Below, piece after piece: positions 43,285 to 51,606 of a DNA stretch of 64,000 nt (the first letter of the stretch is position 1; each line of letters starts with the position of its first letter). Where the stretch lies: the NCBI RefSeq assembly GCF_008254045.1, contig NZ_CP042425.1, positions 7,454,163 through 7,518,162 of the forward strand, written 5' to 3'. A program made the position numbers and the translations under genes. The DNA comes from Limnoglobus roseus. Its GTDB lineage: Bacteria; Planctomycetota; Planctomycetia; Gemmatales; Gemmataceae. Below the pieces are notes generated by a model. The model did no database searches. It was given only the letters and a program-made list of their open reading frames with translations, and was not told the origin of the DNA.

Positions 43285-44829
43285 ATGCAACGGAAATCTG
43301 CCGCCCGGGGTAAACTTTCCGGGTGGCGCAACTTTGTCCTCCCGTTTGTTCTCGTTTCCGGGCTGGGCTACGGATGCGGAGGGGATTCCACCCCTTCCCC
43401 CGAGGCCAAACCGCGTCAGCCTTTTGCGGAAGCCCGACTGCACTTATCCTGTGCCGACGCGACCGTGGGCCAAGAGTTGACACGCCGTGCCGGTGCGTGG
43501 GCGAAGAAGACCGGCGCGACCGTGAGTTTCGCTCCGCCGGGCACGCCGAATGCCGACATCGTGGTGATCCGCCCCACCGAATTGGGGGCGTGGGTCGCCA
43601 AGAACGATACGCGGAAGTTGCCCGACGAACTGCGGGACGCGAACAACCCGCTTCAATGGTCGCGGTACCTCATCGTCGAAACGGAACGGCTCGCAAGCTG
43701 GGCGGGTGAAGCTCAAAGCATCCCGCTCGCGGGCGAAGCGTATCTCATCGCCTACCGCGCTGACCGCCTGGCCGACCCAAAAGCGGGCCAAGACTACTCG
43801 GCCAAGTTCGGACGGCCGCTCGCCCCGCCGGCGACGTGGGAGGAGTTTGCCGACATCGCCGAGTTCTTTGCCGACCGCGGCCAGCCGAGTCTGCCGTCGC
43901 TCGCCGAGGACCCGGAGCGGGTACTCCGGGAATTCCACTTCGTGGCCGCGTGCTACGACCGACAGGCCATCGCGGGGACGACGTTCACCGCCCAGATGAA
44001 GGATGGGGCCAGCCGCGATACGCCGATCTCAAAGATGCTGGCGTTCCATCACGACATCGAAACTGGGCAGTCGCGGCTGTTGAAACCCGCGTTCGTCGAA
44101 ACGGCCAAGTGGCTCCCCCGGGTCGCCCGGTGCCGGATGAAAGCCGACGGGGCGGGGAAGGCCGACCCGATTGCCGCGCTCGTTTCCGGGCCGGCCGTAA
44201 TGGCGGTTGTCTCGCTGCGGGAACTCGGCCGACTGCCGAAAGACGGCGGGGCCGCCCCTCCCACCATCGGCGTGGCCGCCCTTCCCGGCACGAAGGTCTC
44301 GTTCGACGGCAAGGACGGCCAACCCCGGTCGGCCGGCGACAACGGCAAGGGCGCGAACTTTATCCCGTACTTCGGCGCGGAAGGCTGGCTCGGCATCGTC
44401 CGCAACAGTTGCCCCGACCCCGCGGCGGCCTTCGACCTCCTTTCAGAACTGTCCCGGCTGGAACGCAGTGCGGAACTCCTCAGCGACCCGACCCTCGGCT
44501 TCGGCCCCTTCCGGGCGGAACACCTGGACCAAGCCCACGAGTCGATCTGGCAGCGGTACGGGTTCGACGAGAAGCGATCTCGTCAACTCGCCGACGCCGT
44601 CCGCCGTTCCGTTGACGTGGGGTTGGCCAACCCCGTGATTGCGGCTCGCGGCCCCGACCAAGCGGACCAAATGGCAATCCTGGCCCGCGAGCTGGCCCCC
44701 GTCGCGGCCGGCACCCGTTCGCCCGAAGAAGCCCTCGCGGCGGCCGACGCGGCCTGGCGGAAGGCGGACAGCACGCGACCGCCCGAGGCACTCAAGGCGG
44801 AGCGCCGCCAGAGTGCAGGCCTTCGATAG
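43285..44829 (+). CDS. Extracellular solute-binding lipoprotein, orphan
   Basis: The product is 514 residues. A signal with a probable lipobox (LVSGLGYGC) gives a lipid-anchored Cys. The rest matches family-1 ABC solute-binding proteins, with IPLAGEAYLIAYRADRLADP, APPATWEEFADIAEFFADRG, AVMAVVSLRELGRLPK and WLGIVRNSCPDPAAAFDLLS. No ABC permease or ATPase gene is near, so it is either an orphan binding protein or a sensor component. A sulfatase gene follows 31 nt downstream, so the bound ligand could be a sugar; this is inference. Confidence 0.86.
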   Translation: MQRKSAARGKLSGWRNFVLPFVLVSGLGYGCGGDSTPSPEAKPRQPFAEARLHLSCADATVGQELTRRAGAWAKKTGATVSFAPPGTPNADIVVIRPTELGAWVAKNDTRKLPDELRDANNPLQWSRYLIVETERLASWAGEAQSIPLAGEAYLIAYRADRLADPKAGQDYSAKFGRPLAPPATWEEFADIAEFFADRGQPSLPSLAEDPERVLREFHFVAACYDRQAIAGTTFTAQMKDGASRDTPISKMLAFHHDIETGQSRLLKPAFVETAKWLPRVARCRMKADGAGKADPIAALVSGPAVMAVVSLRELGRLPKDGGAAPPTIGVAALPGTKVSFDGKDGQPRSAGDNGKGANFIPYFGAEGWLGIVRNSCPDPAAAFDLLSELSRLERSAELLSDPTLGFGPFRAEHLDQAHESIWQRYGFDEKRSRQLADAVRRSVDVGLANPVIAARGPDQADQMAILARELAPVAAGTRSPEEALAAADAAWRKADSTRPPEALKAERRQSAGLR

Positions 44830-44860
44830 ACTGTCGGATACGGTTTCCGTCGCGGAGAGA

Positions 44861-46297
44861 ATGCCCATGCGTGTCGTCCTCCCCTTACTCGGCCTCCTCG
44901 CGTTGGCCGGGGTCAGTTCGGCGGCGGCACCGCCGAACGTCGTCATCTTCTTCGCCGACGACCTCGGCTACTCCGATGTCGGCTGTTTCGGGGCGACGAA
45001 GTGGAAGACACCGCACCTCGACCGGTTGGCGAAGGAGGGCATTCGCTTCACCGACTTCTACGTCTCGCAGCCGGTCTGCTCGGCGTCGCGGTGCAGTTTG
45101 ATGACTGGATGCTATTCGAACCGGCTCGGCATCCACGGCGCCCTCCCCCCGAACGCGAAGCACGGCATCAGCGACCGGGAGGTCACACTCGCGCAGATGT
45201 TCAAATCGAAGGGGTACACGACCGGCATGGTCGGCAAGTGGCACCTCGGTCACCACCCGCAGTTCCTGCCGACGCGGCACGGCTTCGATTCCTACCTCGG
45301 CTTGCCGTACTCGAACGACATGTGGCCACACCACCCGGAGGCGAAGAAAGGAACGTACCCTCCACTCACGTTGTTCGACGGCGAAAAGGTCGTCGACCAC
45401 GATGTCACGGCCGAGACGCAAGCCACGCTGACGGCCCGCTACCGGGACCGGGCGGTGCAGTTCGTTCGCGAGAACAAGGCGCGGCCGTTCTTCCTCTACT
45501 TCGCGCACACCTTCCCGCATGTGCCGTTGTTCGTCGGCGAGAAGTTCCGCGGCTCGTCGGGTGCCGGCGGCGTCTACGGCGACGTGATTCAGGAGTTCGA
45601 TTCCGCCATCGGCGACGTCCTCGCGGAATTGAAGACCGCCGGCATCGAGGACAACACGCTCGTGATCTTCACCAGCGACAACGGCCCCTGGCTGAGTTAC
45701 GGCAACCACGCCGGCACGAAGGGCAATCTTCGCGAGGGCAAGGGGAGCGTCTGGGAGGGTGGCCTTCGCGAGCCGTTCATCGCCCGGTGGCCTGGCAAGA
45801 TTCCGGCAGGGAGCGTGCAGACCGAACCGGCCATGACCATTGACCTGTGGCCGACCCTGGCAAAATTCGCGGGTGCGGACCTGCCCCCCTCCCCCATCGA
45901 CGGCAAGGACATCGGCGACCTACTGACGGCCAAGCCCGGCGCGAAGTGCCTTCACGAGGCGTACGTCTTCTACTACAACCAGAACGAACTCCAGGCCGTC
46001 CGCAGCGGCAAGTGGAAGCTCATCCTCCCCCACAGTTGTCGCATGATCGAAGACCGGCAGCCCGGCATGGACGGCAAGCCGGCGGGCTACAAACAGGTGA
46101 AACTCGACACGATGCTCTTCGACCTCGAAGCCGACGTCGGCGAAACGAAGAACGTCGCCGCTGACCACCCGGCCGTTTTGCAGGCGATGCTCGCCCACGC
46201 CGAGCAGGCACGGGCGGACCTAGGCGACGCCCTGACAAAGCGAAAGGGAACCGGCACCCGCGAACCGGGTCGCCTGGCCGACCCGCCCATGCGGTAG
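44861..46297 (+). CDS. Secreted sulfatase (FGly-type)
   Basis: The product is 478 residues with a signal peptide (VVLPLLGLLALAGVSSAA). The sulfatase signature is CSASRCSLMTG, where the first Cys is the residue converted to formylglycine. Metal-binding ADDLGYSDVGCFG is at the N-terminus, GKWHLGHHPQFLPTRHGFDS follows and FTSDNGPWLSYGNHAG supplies the later Asp-Asn pair. GGAG lies upstream of ATG 44861. It belongs to the large planctomycete set of arylsulfatase-A-like enzymes acting on sulfated glycans; the exact substrate is not readable. It is the last chromosomal gene before the tRNA and the decayed element. Confidence 0.95.
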   Translation: MPMRVVLPLLGLLALAGVSSAAAPPNVVIFFADDLGYSDVGCFGATKWKTPHLDRLAKEGIRFTDFYVSQPVCSASRCSLMTGCYSNRLGIHGALPPNAKHGISDREVTLAQMFKSKGYTTGMVGKWHLGHHPQFLPTRHGFDSYLGLPYSNDMWPHHPEAKKGTYPPLTLFDGEKVVDHDVTAETQATLTARYRDRAVQFVRENKARPFFLYFAHTFPHVPLFVGEKFRGSSGAGGVYGDVIQEFDSAIGDVLAELKTAGIEDNTLVIFTSDNGPWLSYGNHAGTKGNLREGKGSVWEGGLREPFIARWPGKIPAGSVQTEPAMTIDLWPTLAKFAGADLPPSPIDGKDIGDLLTAKPGAKCLHEAYVFYYNQNELQAVRSGKWKLILPHSCRMIEDRQPGMDGKPAGYKQVKLDTMLFDLEADVGETKNVAADHPAVLQAMLAHAEQARADLGDALTKRKGTGTREPGRLADPPMR

Positions 46298-46380
46298 ATC
46301 TTGCGAACCTCTTTTTACCCTCTCCCACTCTGTAAACGGACGGCAGACGTTGCGCGTGCCGGACGGTACAATCGGAGCAC

Positions 46381-46447
46381 GGGACCGTAGCTCAACGGTC
46401 AGAGCAGGGGGACTCATAATCGCTTGGTGAAAAAAAACCGAGGCCCT
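46381..46447 (+). pseudogene. Degenerate copy of the CAU-anticodon tRNA
   Basis: The 5' two-thirds repeats the intact tRNA at 46559: TAGCTCAACGGTCAGAGCAG and ACTCATAATCGCTTGG are identical. One base is added in the anticodon stem (GGGGG for GGCG), the acceptor reads GGGACCG, and the T arm is replaced by a run of A. A short CCGAGGCCC may be the old 3' end. Without a T arm or pairing acceptor it cannot be a working tRNA. It may be left from a duplication or integration event at this locus. Confidence 0.75.
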
Positions 46448-46558
46448 TGTTTTGTAGGGAGTTGCGACGAGACGAGACAGCCGACATACCACAAATCACC
46501 GTCTGAGCGATTCCAGGGTCGCCGACGACGTTGACCGTGCGGTAGAATGACGTCCTTC

Positions 46559-46631
46559 GGGGCCTTAGCTCAACGGTCAGAGCAGGCGACTCATAATCGC
46601 TTGGTTCCGGGTTCGAATCCCGGAGGCCCCA
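46559..46631 (+). tRNA. tRNA with CAU anticodon (Met, or lysidine-type Ile2)
   Basis: The cloverleaf folds fully. The acceptor is GGGGCCT paired to AGGCCCC with discriminator A; the D arm is GCTC-AACGGTCA-GAGC; the anticodon arm is GGCGA-CTCATAA-TCGCT with anticodon CAT; the T arm is CCGGG-TTCGAAT-CCCGG. No CCA is encoded. The CAU anticodon fits elongator or initiator Met, or tRNA-Ile read through lysidine; the first base pair G1-C72 argues against a typical bacterial initiator. The 3' end lies 27 bp from an integrase remnant, so it is the probable attachment site. Confidence 0.92.
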
Positions 46632-46657
46632 CTGCCACTTCCCGGAACGAGCACTGC

Positions 46658-46823
46658 TTATGACACCGGTGGTTCGTCCGGTTTCGGTAACTCTTTCCGC
46701 CGCACGTTCGGAACCGGCATGTCCGCGATCGCGTCCTCCAACTGGCTGGTCGGGTTGATGTAAGACTTCTGGGTCGTCTGGTAGCTCTTGTGCCGCATGA
46801 GCCGCTGGAGCACTTCGGGCTTA
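46658..46823 (-). pseudogene. Tyrosine recombinase (phage integrase), 3' remnant
   Basis: About 54 C-terminal residues remain, ending PKPDEPPVS. They carry the integrase end motif, His then Tyr ten residues on: LMRHKSYQTTQKSYINP, which includes the nucleophilic Tyr. The catalytic Arg, Lys and upstream domains are gone. The open frame stops at the left end of the IS5-family element. The position, next to a tRNA 3' end and pointing at it, is the usual site for an element integrase, so this was probably the integrase of the decayed prophage that follows. Confidence 0.85.
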
Positions 46824-46824
46824 A

Positions 46825-46843
46825 GAGCTAGCGGACAAAACCC
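46825..46843 (+). repeat. IS5-family left terminal inverted repeat
   Basis: GAGCTAGCGGACAAAACCC, identical in reverse complement to 47677-47695. Confidence 0.92.
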
Positions 46844-47645
46844 GTCCGGATCATGACGAGGGTCGCTGCCATCTGGACCCACGCCGGGTAGCTCCGACTA
46901 CATCGGTCGAGCCGCCGCGCCACCCGGCCGAACGGGGACAGGAACGCATGCCCTCGCTCGACGCCGGAGCGGATGCGGCCGACGCCCGGCCGGCGGGGTC
47001 GGCCCTGCCACGGGGCCACGAGGCGGAAGCCGGCTCGCCGCGCCCGCTCCCGGCTCGGCCCGTTGCCGTACCCGCCGTCGCCCCGCACCCGCGGCCGGTC
47101 CCGCGGGTCGGGGTCCGGGTTCGGCCGGTCGGCCGGCGGCGGGTGGATGACCATGGCGTCGAGTACGTCCCGCGTCTGCACCCCGTCGTTGGCGTTCGCC
47201 CCGGTCACGACGGCCCCGAGGACGACCCCGTGCCGGTCGGTGGCGATGTGGGCGGCGGTCCCGCACTTGCCACGATCGACGGGGCTGCGGCCGGTGGCGG
47301 CGCCCCCTTTTTTGACGGCTTCTTCGAGCCGTCGATGAGGATCTGGTCCCCGTTGACGCCCCGCAGGGCCTCGTACCGCTCGGCCGACCGCCGCCACGCC
47401 TCCCGGAAGGCGTCGGCGGTCAACCAGACCTCCCGCCGGCGGCGGATGGTCTTGCCCGACGGGAAGCACGGCGGCACGTACTCCCACCCGATGCCCGTGA
47501 CGAGGGCGTACAGCAGACCGTGGAGGCACGCATGGTTGCTGGCCGGCGGCCGCCCCTCGCCCTTCCACACGACCGGCGGCAGCACCGGCTCGAAGGCCGC
47601 CCACACCTCGTCGGGTCGGCGGCGGGCAATCGACTGTAACCGCAT
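46828..47645 (-). CDS. IS5-family transposase, two frames joined by -1 frameshift
   Basis: The first frame (47645 to 47205) starts MRLQSIARRRPDEVWAAFEP and carries the first catalytic Asp in DQILIDGSKK. It holds the slippery heptamer A AAA AAG at 47313-47307. After a -1 shift the second frame continues to 46828 with the second Asp in VTGANANDGVQT and the Glu in VERGHAFLSPFGRV, typical of IS5 transposases (DDE). Total about 270 residues. The frameshift organisation is known in the IS427 group. The element looks intact and may be active. Confidence 0.88.
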
Positions 47646-47676
47646 GGCGGTGCCCCCAAGCGACACCGCCGTTGTA

Positions 47677-47695
47677 GGGTTTTGTCCGCTAGCTC
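47677..47695 (-). repeat. IS5-family right terminal inverted repeat
   Basis: Reverse complement of the 19-bp left repeat, no mismatch; the last bases also supply part of the stop codon of the phage gene read leftward beside it. Confidence 0.92.
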
Positions 47696-48170
47696 TAAGC
47701 GATGGGGAGGTCGACGTCAACGGTGGCGTACCCGTCCTCGTTCTTGAGTGACGCGAACTGGCCGACCTTCGGGGTGGCCACGACACCGCCGGTGGCCGAC
47801 ACGGTCGGGGTTAGGGTGCCGTTCGACGTGAGGTAGGCGACGTCGTCCACGGCCGGGGTGCCGGTCACCTTGTTCGTGGTCACGCGTCCCTTCTTCAGCA
47901 AGGTGCAGCGCTCGCCCTTGTTCATCTCGCCGTTGTGCCGGTTGCGGTAGTATCGCGTCTCGTCGAGTTCCATCACGTTGTGCAGCAGCAGGCCGGCCAC
48001 CTTGTACCCCGACGGGTTGGCCAGGAGGTCCGCCCGGCCGGCGGTGCCACCAAGGGCTGAGCCGGAGCCGCTGATTTTGTGGACCAGCACAACCCCACGC
48101 TCGGCGACCGAATCGCACGTGAGCGTGTGATGTCGGTCTCGATGATGTCTCGCTCGCTCTTCAACGCCAC
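47695..48170 (-). pseudogene. Phage head-decoration-like protein, frameshifted
   Basis: The start MALKSERDIIETDIT is read from ATG 48170, but the continuing homologous frame (TCDSVAERGVVLVHKISGSG onward to DGYATVDVDLPIA) is one base out; the shift falls near 48118-48128. The combined product would be about 158 residues. A single small structural protein with Gly/Thr-rich strands and NGEMNKGERCTLLKKGRVTT resembles capsid decoration or cement proteins (DUF2190-like), but that family call is tentative. It lies beside the prohead protease, a usual place for such a gene. Its stop codon is completed by IS5 sequence. Confidence 0.6.
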
Positions 48171-48199
48171 GGCTGGCTCCTAAGAATCTGGGTCAAAAA

Positions 48200-48985
48200 T
48201 TAGGCGTCCACGTCCTCGTAGCCGAAGTAGGCAGCGACGGCGGTCCGAAGGTCGTGGACACGCGTATCGTCTCCGGCCGTCGAAAGGGTCGGAACCGCAT
48301 CCAGGACGGCCCCGCTCAAGTCGACGTCGGTCGCCGACTGCTCGCCCGCATCGTCGGTCTCCACGGACGCCGTGGTGGACGGAGCGCGTGCCGACTTCGG
48401 CGGGAGCGGGGCCGGCGTGCCCTTCGGGGGGAGCGGAACCGGCGTCGACTTCGGCGGGACGGAGGTGAGCTTGCTCTTGGCAATGGCTTTGGCGGCCAAC
48501 TCAACCTGCCAGGCGAACTGCTCGCCGGTCGATGTTACGAAGGCGGCCACGAACTCGGCCGCGCCGGCCGGGCTGAGGCCCAGCCGGGTCTCCGCCAGCT
48601 TGAGGCGGAGCCGGTCGGGTTGCGATGATGCGGTCATGCGACACCAGTCTTTCAGTTGGTAAGCGTCTGTTACGTGATGGGCCTTAGTCGCCGAGAACGG
48701 CTCGGCGTCGGTGAGGATGACGGACTCGGGGTTGGCCGGCTTGCGGACCAGGCCCTTGCCCGAGAACACGATGTTGCGGAGGAGGCGGCCGACCTTCGCG
48801 CCCTGGTACTCGCCGGTCCCGCCGTACGCGCGGAGGTGCTTGGTCAAGAAGGCGGTCTGCTCGTTCCGGGCGACGACCCGCGTCGTCCCGTCCCGGGCCC
48901 GCATCGAGTAGTCGAAGCCCGCGAACAGGCACTCCATCGACACGAACCACTCGCCCTTGGCGATTTCCGCCAGGATGGTGTCCAT
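48200..48985 (-). pseudogene. Prohead-protease-like protein, C-terminal half
   Basis: 261 residues from ATG 48985. The first 100 residues resemble the end of a phage prohead protease: GEWFVSMECLFAGFDYSM holds the probable catalytic Ser, followed by TAFLTKHLRAYGGTGEYQGA and RNIVFSGKGLVRKPANPESV. The rest is a Pro/Thr-rich linker and an acidic tail that could be scaffold-like. The N-terminal half with the expected His lies beyond the IS630 element at 50106-50588. Removing the IS and one TA joins both halves in frame apart from one TAG at the join. A separate full-length gene starting here is possible, as TAGGAG precedes its ATG in the rejoined sequence. Confidence 0.65.
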
Positions 48986-48994
48986 GCGCTCCTA

Positions 48995-50109
48995 CTGATT
49001 CGGATCTAACCAAAGCTATTGATTCCTCTTTGGGAACGGCAGTTGTGATCGCTCCCACAATGCCCGCAGTAGCTTCGGGTTGAACTTCAGCTCGATCAGC
49101 CGATCGACCACCTCGTCGTCAAGGTGATCGGTGTCGTCGGGCACGAAGTTGGCCAGCTCGCCGTACTTGAGCCACGACCACACGGCCTCCACCGGGTTCA
49201 GCTCCGGGGCCCACGGCGGCAACATCTCCAACCGCAGCCGCCGGTTCCGGGCGAGGAAGTCCCGCACCACCGGGCCGCGGTGGTTGCCCCCCCGGTCCCA
49301 CACGACCACCACGTTCCCCCGCAGGTGCTTCAGTACGCCGCGGAGGAACCCGACCACCTTGCCGGCCGTGAAGAATCCGCCCGGCTCGGTGGCGAAGTAG
49401 AACCCGAGCCGCCGGCCGGTCGGCGAGACGGTGACCGCCCCGATGGCCGACACCTCGTCCCGGTGGCCGCCGTCGGAGGCCAAGACGGGCGTCTTCCCGA
49501 CCTTCGCCCACGACCGCCTCACCAGCGGGTTGAGGAACAACCCGGTCTCGTCGATCAGGACGAGGTGCGCCCGGGTTTCGGCCGCTTTTTTTCGATCCGC
49601 GGCCAATCGGTCTTCACCCACCCGTCGATGGCCGGTTGGTTTTTCTGTTTCGCCCGCCGCCGCGGCTTCTGCGGGCTGAGCCCGCGGCCCCGCATCCACG
49701 CCCGCAGGTAGTCGGGGTGGAAGTTCACGCCGAGCTTGCGGCGGATGAGGTCGGCCACCCGCCGGGACGTCCACCGGTCGGTCCGGAACCCGTGGGCCGT
49801 CGGCTTCTGGTCGAGCCACCGAAGCACCCGCCGCTCCTGGGCGGGGGACAGGAAGCGGGGCCGGCCGGGCGTCGGCTTCGCGGCCAGCCCGGCATCGCCG
49901 GCCGCCCGGTGGCGGGCCATCCACTTGGCGACCGTGACCGGGTGGACGCCCAGGAAGGCGGCCACCTCGACCTGCGTCCAACCTTCGCCGCACCTGGCGG
50001 CCGCCAGCCGGCGGCGGGCTTCCAACTCTTGGGCAGTTCCTTTGCTCCTCATCCCGAAAGCGTAGCGACCGAGGGCCTCACGGAATAGCGTTGCTTAACT
50101 CCGAATCAG
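48995..50109. mobile_element. IS630-family insertion sequence, complete, 1115 bp
   Basis: Both ends start CTGATTCGGA and continue as an imperfect inverted repeat of about 28 bp (further matches TAA, CAA and GCTATT). TA flanks each side (48993-48994 and 50110-50111), the TA target duplication of the IS630/Tc1 group. Length and gene content are typical. It sits inside a phage protease gene. Confidence 0.92.
49016..50052 (-). CDS. IS630-family transposase, two frames joined by -1 frameshift
   Basis: The first frame (50052 to 49555) carries the winged helix-turn-helix part: WTQVEVAAFLGVHPVTVAKW and WTSRRVADLIRRKLGVNF. It contains the heptamer A AAA AAG at 49591-49585. The -1 frame then gives the DDE_3 domain: Asp in LVLIDETGLF, Asp in VVVWDRGGNHRG and Glu in PPWAPELNPVEAVWSWLKY. 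The product is about 345 residues. The same frameshift signal appears in the neighbouring IS5 element, of an unrelated family. All catalytic residues are present, so it may still be active. Confidence 0.9.
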
Positions 50110-50588
50110 TAGAGCTCGGGCTTCTCCCAGTACTTGTAGAGCACCCCGCCCGTCGCCAGGTGAAACTTCACGGGCAGGGCGTCGGCGGCCGTGTCCTCGG
50201 CCACGGCCTGGCTCTCGTCGTCCATCACCCAGTTGGAGATGATGTGGCCGATGATGTGGGCGCAGTCGTGCTCGTAGTTGAACGGCTTGTGGGACGGCGT
50301 GTGCCGGGCGACCCACACTTCGAGCGGGTCGAACACGTCGTCGTTCCGGTTCCACCCGGTCGTCGCGAGAATCGTCTGCAGGAAGTGCAGGTCGAAGTCG
50401 CCGAGGTGGGCGCGGGCCAGGCCCTGGGAAGACCGCAGTCGGGCCACCGCCAGGTCGCGGGCCGCCCGGACGGCCGGGCCGGGGTTCCAGCCCTGGACGG
50501 GCGCGGCGTGAGCAAGGGAGGCAGACGCCCGGACGATGTCCGCGACCCCGGCGTCCACTTCCGCCTTGTAGACGGGCACTTCAAACAT
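50106..50588 (-). pseudogene. Prohead-protease-like protein, N-terminal half (disrupted by IS630)
   Basis: 160 residues from ATG 50588. Segments FNYEHDCAHIIGHIISNWVM and DALPVKFHLATGGVLYKYWE resemble the catalytic-His half of T4 gp21/HK97-type prohead proteases; the His of EHDCAH is the probable catalytic residue. The frame ends two codons into the IS630 right end. The Ser-containing half lies at 48200-48985. The split separates the catalytic residues, so no working protease is expected. A separate small phage protein is possible. Confidence 0.65.
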
Positions 50589-50625
50589 TGCTCTCGGGTT
50601 CCCTCTCCCTACTCACGTGGCGGCG

Positions 50626-50934
50626 TTAGTGGGCGGCGAAGAATTGCGCGATGTCGGCCTCGGTCTTTGTTCGTGCCTCGGCCAGGACAAACTCGGGGAA
50701 CCGCACCGACTGGCGTTCCACGCCGACCAGAGGCCGCCCCTCCACGCTCTCGGCGGCGACCAGGCGGGTCATGCCGTCCGGCTCGGACTCCGTGCGGGAG
50801 CTCAGGGAGCACCCGAACTCGCTGTCGCTGCCGCGGGTGAGGAACACTTCGGTCAGGTCGTGGAGTACCTTGCCGTCAATCGAACCCGTCAGGGCTTTGT
50901 CCTTCGTGTCGAATCGGACCAAAATCGTCGCCAT
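50626..50934 (-). CDS. Small hypothetical phage-region protein
   Basis: 102 residues from ATG 50934, chosen because AGGAG lies 6 nt upstream. MATILVRFDTKDKALTGSID and VLHDLTEVFLTRGSDSEFG are followed by a C-terminal helix (EARTKTEADIAQFFAAH). No family is recognised. Its place between the protease and an HTH gene in one direction suggests it belongs to the prophage operon. Confidence 0.65.
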   Translation of the reverse strand: MATILVRFDTKDKALTGSIDGKVLHDLTEVFLTRGSDSEFGCSLSSRTESEPDGMTRLVAAESVEGRPLVGVERQSVRFPEFVLAEARTKTEADIAQFFAAH

Positions 50935-50957
50935 CGTTTCTCCTGGAATGGTGGGGA

Positions 50958-51542
50958 TTAAAGGTAGCTGGCCCGCGCGCGGGCTCCCGGGCTCGTCGCG
51001 TCCGGCCGGCTCCACACGATGCCCCGTCCGTCGTAGGCCAGTTTCATCAGTCGGCAGAAGTCGTCCAACGAGCGGGTGAACTCACGACACTCGGCCGGAC
51101 CCATGTTGTGGGCCGGGTCGAACGTCCCCTGAAATCCACGTATGGCGAGGAGTCGGCCGAGGAGGTTGAACTCTTCCTGCGTGAAACGAATGTCGGAATC
51201 GTTGGGGTGTGGGACGCGCGGATTCGCCGTAATCCACGCCTCCTCACGAGATAACTTCTTGCTCTCGGGAGTGTTCTTCGGCACAGGTTGCTGTTCGACG
51301 CGGAAGCTGTCCATCATCTGGTCGGTCACCGGCTGGCGGTGGTACATCGGCTTGTCCTCGTGTTGGCGGATGAAATTCTCGACGACCTCGCTCTGCCACA
51401 GAATCTTGCGGCCGAACGACACGGCCGGCAGTTTGCCCGACGCGCGCAATCGGTCGACGGAGTTCCGGCAAACCTTCAGGCGGGTCGCGACTTCGGCCTT
51501 CGTCATTAACACGCGGTGGTCCTCGGGAGGGTCGTTCGCCAT
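50958..51542 (-). CDS. Helix-turn-helix excisionase-like DNA-binding protein
   Basis: The product is about 194 residues. An N-terminal MerR/excisionase-like winged helix is visible: LMTKAEVATRLKVCRNSVDR then LRASGKLPAVSFGRKILWQS. The remaining part is unfamiliar (FTQEEFNLLGRLLAIRGFQG, ECREFTRSLDDFCRLMKLAY). GC is slightly below the surroundings. It may control excision or phage gene expression. Start ATG 51542 is chosen over GTG 51551. Confidence 0.72.
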   Translation of the reverse strand: MANDPPEDHRVLMTKAEVATRLKVCRNSVDRLRASGKLPAVSFGRKILWQSEVVENFIRQHEDKPMYHRQPVTDQMMDSFRVEQQPVPKNTPESKKLSREEAWITANPRVPHPNDSDIRFTQEEFNLLGRLLAIRGFQGTFDPAHNMGPAECREFTRSLDDFCRLMKLAYDGRGIVWSRPDATSPGARARASYL

Positions 51543-51606
51543 CAAGTACACCGAATCCGAGGACTCATCGCGGATTCAGCGAGTTTTGAGGTGATTTCGA
51601 CCGTTT

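Larger units (their letters stand above)
46825..47695. mobile_element. IS5-family insertion sequence, complete, 871 bp
   Basis: The ends are a perfect 19-bp inverted repeat, GAGCTAGCGGACAAAACCC at the left and its complement at the right. TAA flanks both sides (46822-46824 and 47696-47698), the 3-bp target duplication expected for the IS427/IS1031 groups. A single transposase locus fills it in two overlapping frames. The TAG stop of the transposase lies inside the left repeat. The element sits between an integrase remnant and a phage structural gene. Confidence 0.9.

Noticed and set aside
46298..46380. Possible promoter or small RNA upstream of the tRNA pair
   Set aside because: No clear -35/-10 pair or stable hairpin; too little to report as a feature.
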